From contig NC_091931.1 in NCBI RefSeq assembly GCF_041260155.1, positions 49,627,758 to 49,691,757 on the forward strand: DNA of 64,000 nt, read 5' to 3'. The DNA is from Ptychodera flava. Taxonomy: Eukaryota > Hemichordata > Enteropneusta > Ptychoderidae. Within the stretch, counting starts at the first letter, position 1, and every line of letters begins with the position of its first letter. The translations under genes and the position numbers were made by a program. Of the stretch, positions 61,801-64,000 are shown piece by piece. Under the pieces are notes generated by a model. The model saw only the letters and a list, made by a program, of their open reading frames with translations. It made no database searches and was not told where the DNA came from.

Positions 61801-62289
61801 TCCATCGGCTGAATCATTCTTTGGAATTAGATGATTTCATTCAGTACCTAGTATTGATCCTTTCACAGATTGACGCTTTTTTGCCGTGAGGTAGATGTGG
61901 TAACTTTCTAACGTTGAGTTGAAATGTAATGGTACAATGTCAAGAAAAATCGTTACACAGTTACATGTGTCGCTTTCTGTCAAGAAATCAGTCTTAGTTT
62001 ATTCAGGGAAAATCTATTTTAATCAGAAATAACATACCCACGGTAAAAAGTCCACGATATTTATCAAAACTGACACCTCCATCAGTTGATAGACGAAATT
62101 CAATTCTGCCAACTTCATATAAGATTGGCGTCTTGCACGTTGCCACGACAGCACTGTCCATGGTTGCCTTGACAACATTATCTCCAAATTTACAGGATAT
62201 TTCAACAGTATTGTCGAAGCATGGTCCTGAGACATAAATACGCTGTCCTCCCAGCATGTAGCCAAAGCTTGGATAGACACTCAGTACAC
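48814..62289 (-). CDS. Mesh/SUSD2-like gene B, partial, with an in-frame stop
   Basis: Inverted paralogue of gene A. Exons in order of transcription: 62289-62038, 61528-61237, 60838-60569, 59813-59539, 54171-54028, 53477-53298, 52213-51947, 51323-51084, 50653-50480, 50097-49924, 49469-49352, 48889-48814. All have GT-AG junctions; phases match exons 9-20 of gene A and several lengths are identical (144, 180, 267, 174, 174). They encode IPT, linker, AMOP, VWD, two sushi, membrane span and tail. The stop is TAA at 48816-48814. In exon 60838-60569 the codon at 60822-60820 is TGA where gene A has TGG (tryptophan). Everything else is open, so this is a recent null, a polymorphic allele or a sequence error. 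Exons for signal peptide and NIDO were not found before 64000. Confidence 0.85.
49924..50653 (-). CDS. Gene B sushi exons
   Basis: Exons 50653-50480 and 50097-49924, each 174 nt as in gene [15 protein letters not shown] to [12 protein letters not shown], and [13 protein letters not shown] to KPSCTS. Cysteine spacing is conserved. A tRNA-like sequence lies antisense in the intron between them. Confidence 0.9.
50373..50450 (+). repeat. tRNA-derived sequence (SINE head or tRNA pseudogene)
   Basis: Contains a good A box (TTTGGCCGAGCGG) and B box (GAGTTCGAATCC) at the spacing of a long-variable-arm tRNA (Leu/Ser type). However, the T-stem and acceptor stem do not pair well, so it is not a working tRNA gene. 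It lies in an intron of gene B on the opposite strand. Confidence 0.6.
51084..54171 (-). CDS. Gene B VWD exons
   Basis: Exons 54171-54028, 53477-53298, 52213-51947 and 51323-51084, all phase 1 to 1. They start [20 protein letters not shown] and include [18 protein letters not shown] and [19 protein letters not shown] and the calcium-loop-like segment are kept. The first VWD exon is not visible as a long open frame because it is short and ends in nearby stops; it is recognised by match to gene A. Confidence 0.9.
52416..52478. repeat. (CAAA)n microsatellite
   Basis: About 15 CAAA units in an intron of gene B. Confidence 0.97.
54172..55156. other. Intron sequence of gene B, no other feature seen
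   Basis: AT-rich, with no exon or recognised repeat until the composite repeat begins. Confidence 0.5.
56826..56883. repeat. Short hairpin, arms about 19 bp
   Basis: TAGCCCTGCGTACGATGCT is followed, after about 20 bp, by AGCATCGTACGCGGGGCTA, complementary except for one base. A related single arm (CTCTGCGTACGATGCT) occurs at about 56573. Confidence 0.8.
57670..58560. repeat. Tandem array, four units of about 224 bp
   Basis: The word CTCAGTAACCACAAGTGCT begins at 57731, 57955, 58179 and 58405, giving spacings of 224, 224 and 226 bp. Units also share ATTAATTATGCGCATATCT and GAGCTAGAGGTCTGATTTTT. The first and last units are the most diverged, as expected at array edges. Confidence 0.94.
58868..58898. 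repeat. (TTA)n microsatellite
   Basis: About ten ATT/TTA triplets. On the minus strand it directly follows the LINE-like remnant and could be its 3' tail. Confidence 0.9.
59080..59400 (-). mobile_element. LINE reverse-transcriptase tail, degraded
   Basis: On the minus strand [35 protein letters not shown] and then [19 protein letters not shown] resemble the C-terminal end of CR1/RTE-type LINE proteins (family patterns KLQRRALRLI, LFKxLxLLPLxxRIxYHK, SFKxxLKxYLF). Frames change between pieces. A truncated old copy in the gene B intron between the VWD and AMOP exons. Confidence 0.5.
59539..60838 (-). CDS. Gene B AMOP exons, the first with a stop codon
   Basis: Exon 60838-60569 reads HPQSL, then TGA (60822-60820), then [61 protein letters not shown]. 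Exon 59813-59539 continues [37 protein letters not shown] and RPSDGC. Acceptor TATGTAG and donor GTAAAT are present and the flanking frame aligns with gene A, so TGA replaces a conserved TGG. A shifted acceptor (CCACAG) would avoid the stop but break the frame. Confidence 0.88.
61237..62289 (-). CDS. Gene B IPT and linker exons
   Basis: Exon 62289-62038 (84 codons) reads [20 protein letters not shown] and on to YRGLFTVG, very close to gene A exon 9. Exon 61528-61237 starts [19 protein letters not shown] and ends DE at GTAAGT in phase 2. The high match to gene A at DNA level suggests the IPT exon evolves slowly or was recently converted. Confidence 0.9.
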
Positions 62290-62559
62290 CTGTGTGGAAA
62301 GTCATAGTTTGACCCATTAACATACCAAATTTATTCGCAGTTGACTTTTACTAGGTGTGAAATACCTTGTCTGGCGGGCATTTTAAATAAATGGCTGCCA
62401 TGGTAACGCTTAAACAGATTTTCGGTGGCTCGCTATCTGACGACGATTTGTACAGTCAGACTCAAAGGGTACAATTGGCCTTAACATTGAGCATTACCAG
62501 TAGGTGATCTATGGGAGGGTTTGCAAAATAATCGCAATCATACCAATCCATAATCCAAT

Positions 62560-63120
62560 AACACTAGGTCAAAATTTGTAAGACAATAGTTGTAAACATA
62601 GACACAAAACAGCACAGAACAGACAGTAAATAGACGGTACAAACAAAGTCAAATTCATGAAAGAAAGATATATGGACCTCTGGCCAAAAGACCAAGAAGT
62701 GATGTCAGGTGTTTCGAAAATAGTAAGCGCATCCTGCCCCACATGTGGCACCCGCCATATATCAATCTGTAAGTCAGATAGGTAGTGGTCACTAACTAAG
62801 GCCCAATGTCACCGATGCCATCAGTGATCATTTGTCGAAGAGAGATATTGTATTTATCTACCAGCTTGCGATACCTGCCAAAAAAGCGTTTGAATGTAGA
62901 GACAAGTCTTGCTCTGGTGTAACCTTGATTTAACAGTTTGAAAGAGAGATGGCCATGTCTCTCTACAAAATCACCATATGAACTGCATGCTCTTGCATAT
63001 CGTATAAGCTGGGAAATGTATACCCCATAAGCAGGTGAGAGTGGAATATTACTGATGAGGTGTGGAAAATTAATTATACTAAAGTTGAAATCATCTCTCT
63101 TGTCATATAGCCTAGTAGAA
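62560..63120 (-). mobile_element. Retroelement 3' part: reverse-transcriptase C-terminus and tail
   Basis: The minus strand reads YDKRDDFNFSIINFPHL, then SPAYGVYISQLIRYARACSS, then FKRFFGRYRKLVDKYNISL. This is a C-terminal segment I associate with a widespread reverse-transcriptase family in marine invertebrate genomes. It is followed by a non-coding tail containing GGTGCCACATGTGGGGCAGG. Only this end is present. Family name uncertain. Confidence 0.55.
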
Positions 63121-63194
63121 AGGTGTCAAGTCAGCTGCAAAGATTAACGCAGGTAAATGTAATGTCATATCAATGTTCAGGGAACAAAGAAGTG

Positions 63195-64000
63195 TCATTC
63201 GATAATGATATGTCTAATATCAAGATTAGACTCCTGTAACATTAAACTCCATCTTAGCAATCTCTGATTTTTGCCTTTAAATTTCTGCAGAAAAACAAGA
63301 GGGTTGTGATCAATATAAACCACTATTGGCAGATTTGAAGAAGTAACATAAACTTCAAAATGCTGTAAAGCTAATATCAAAGATAAACATTCTTTTCAAT
63401 TGTAGAGTAGTTTCTCTGGGATTTGTTAAATTTGCGTGAAAAATAGCAAACAGGATGATCTACACCATGACTATCCTCTTGCAATAAAACAGCACCAGCA
63501 GCCGTATCACTAGCATCCACAGCTAATTTGAATGGCAAAGTGAAATCTGGTGCAGACAACACTGGAGCACTTTGCAGTATGGCTTTAAGTGTATCAAATG
63601 CCTGTTGGCATTGCTCTGACCAAACAAACTTTACTTTCTTTTTAAGTAAGTTAGTCAAAGGCTCAGTAATTGAGGAGAAATTTGGACAGAATTTTCTGTA
63701 GTAACCAGCCATACCGAGAAAGCGCATCAGTTGTCGTTTGCAGTTTGGTATGGGAAAACTTGAAATGGCACTGATTTTGGCATCAACAGGTTTTACCTCA
63801 CCCTGTCCTACAGTATGTCCGAGCTAAGTTACCCTCGCCCAACCAAACTCAGATTTGGCAAGGTTGACAGTCAACATTGCTTTGCTCAGTCTCTCAAAGA
63901 ACTTTCGCATGAGCTTGATGTGTTCCTCCCAGGTGTCACTATACAGGACGACGTCGTCAACGTAAGCTGCACATCCGTCTAACCCGGATATGACGTCGTT
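63195..64000 (-). mobile_element. Ty3/gypsy LTR retrotransposon pol fossil (partial)
   Basis: On the minus strand the reverse-transcriptase end (YVDDVVLYSDTWEEHI; FLGMAGYYRKFCPNFSSI) and the RNase H part (LAVDASDTAAGAVLLQE; YIDHNPLVFLQ) of a Ty3/gypsy polyprotein are clear. It continues past the right edge of the window. No LTR, integrase or gag was seen here. The copy looks broken, with a few breaks, and its 3' part is missing where the neighbouring retroelement piece begins. Confidence 0.85.

Overview
The window is eukaryotic nuclear DNA from an animal, AT-rich and repeat-rich, with GT-AG introns, short exons in long introns, and several transposon families typical of marine invertebrates. 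The gene set (a uronyl 2-sulfotransferase, a GRXCR1-type glutaredoxin-domain protein, and membrane proteins of the NIDO-AMOP-VWD-sushi type) and the AT bias suggest an invertebrate deuterostome, possibly an acorn worm. That assignment is an inference.

Layout. 1-10.5 kb: one clear exon of a GRXCR1-like gene on the minus strand (5951-6187), a tentative first exon at 10426-10488, and a CpG-rich promoter-like stretch. 13.6-15.3 kb: an intronless small heat-shock protein gene with heat-shock elements and a TATA box, whose reading frame changes several times. 15.6-17.1 kb: a Tc1/mariner-type transposon with inverted repeats of about 370-390 bp that encodes only a PAX-like DNA-binding domain. 17.3-17.9 kb: a near-perfect hairpin, then a poly(A)-tailed insertion flanked by an 11-bp target duplication. 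18.8-19.8 kb: an intronless uronyl 2-O-sulfotransferase (minus). 22.0-24.0 kb: remnants of a third mesh-like gene split by a Penelope-like retroelement. 24-27 kb: MITEs, a microsatellite and a fold-back repeat.

27.5-62.3 kb is dominated by two convergent paralogues of a Mesh/SUSD2-like adhesion protein. Gene A (plus, 27462-43483) can be followed through 20 exons whose phases all match. They give 1285 residues: signal peptide, NIDO, IPT/E-set, AMOP, VWD, two sushi domains, one membrane span and a short tail. Gene B (minus, 62289 to 48814) has the 12 downstream exons with the same phases and closely similar lengths. It carries an in-frame TGA in place of a tryptophan codon in its first AMOP exon, and no NIDO-part exons were found before the window ends. 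A 615-bp near-palindromic MITE with a 7-bp target duplication lies just past the end of gene B. A large B intron (54.2-59.5 kb) holds a composite repeat with four 224-bp tandem units and a LINE tail. 62.5-64 kb is retroelement debris, including part of a Ty3/gypsy pol.

Mesh-type proteins are known at invertebrate cell junctions and SUSD2 at the vertebrate cell surface. The local cluster (A, B and the fossil third copy) looks like a small family expanded by inverted and tandem duplication and then eroded. I found no operon-like or new multi-gene system. The most interesting signals are this family's fate, the HTH-only transposon, the heat-shock gene with an intact promoter but a broken frame, and the unusual inverted-repeat elements.
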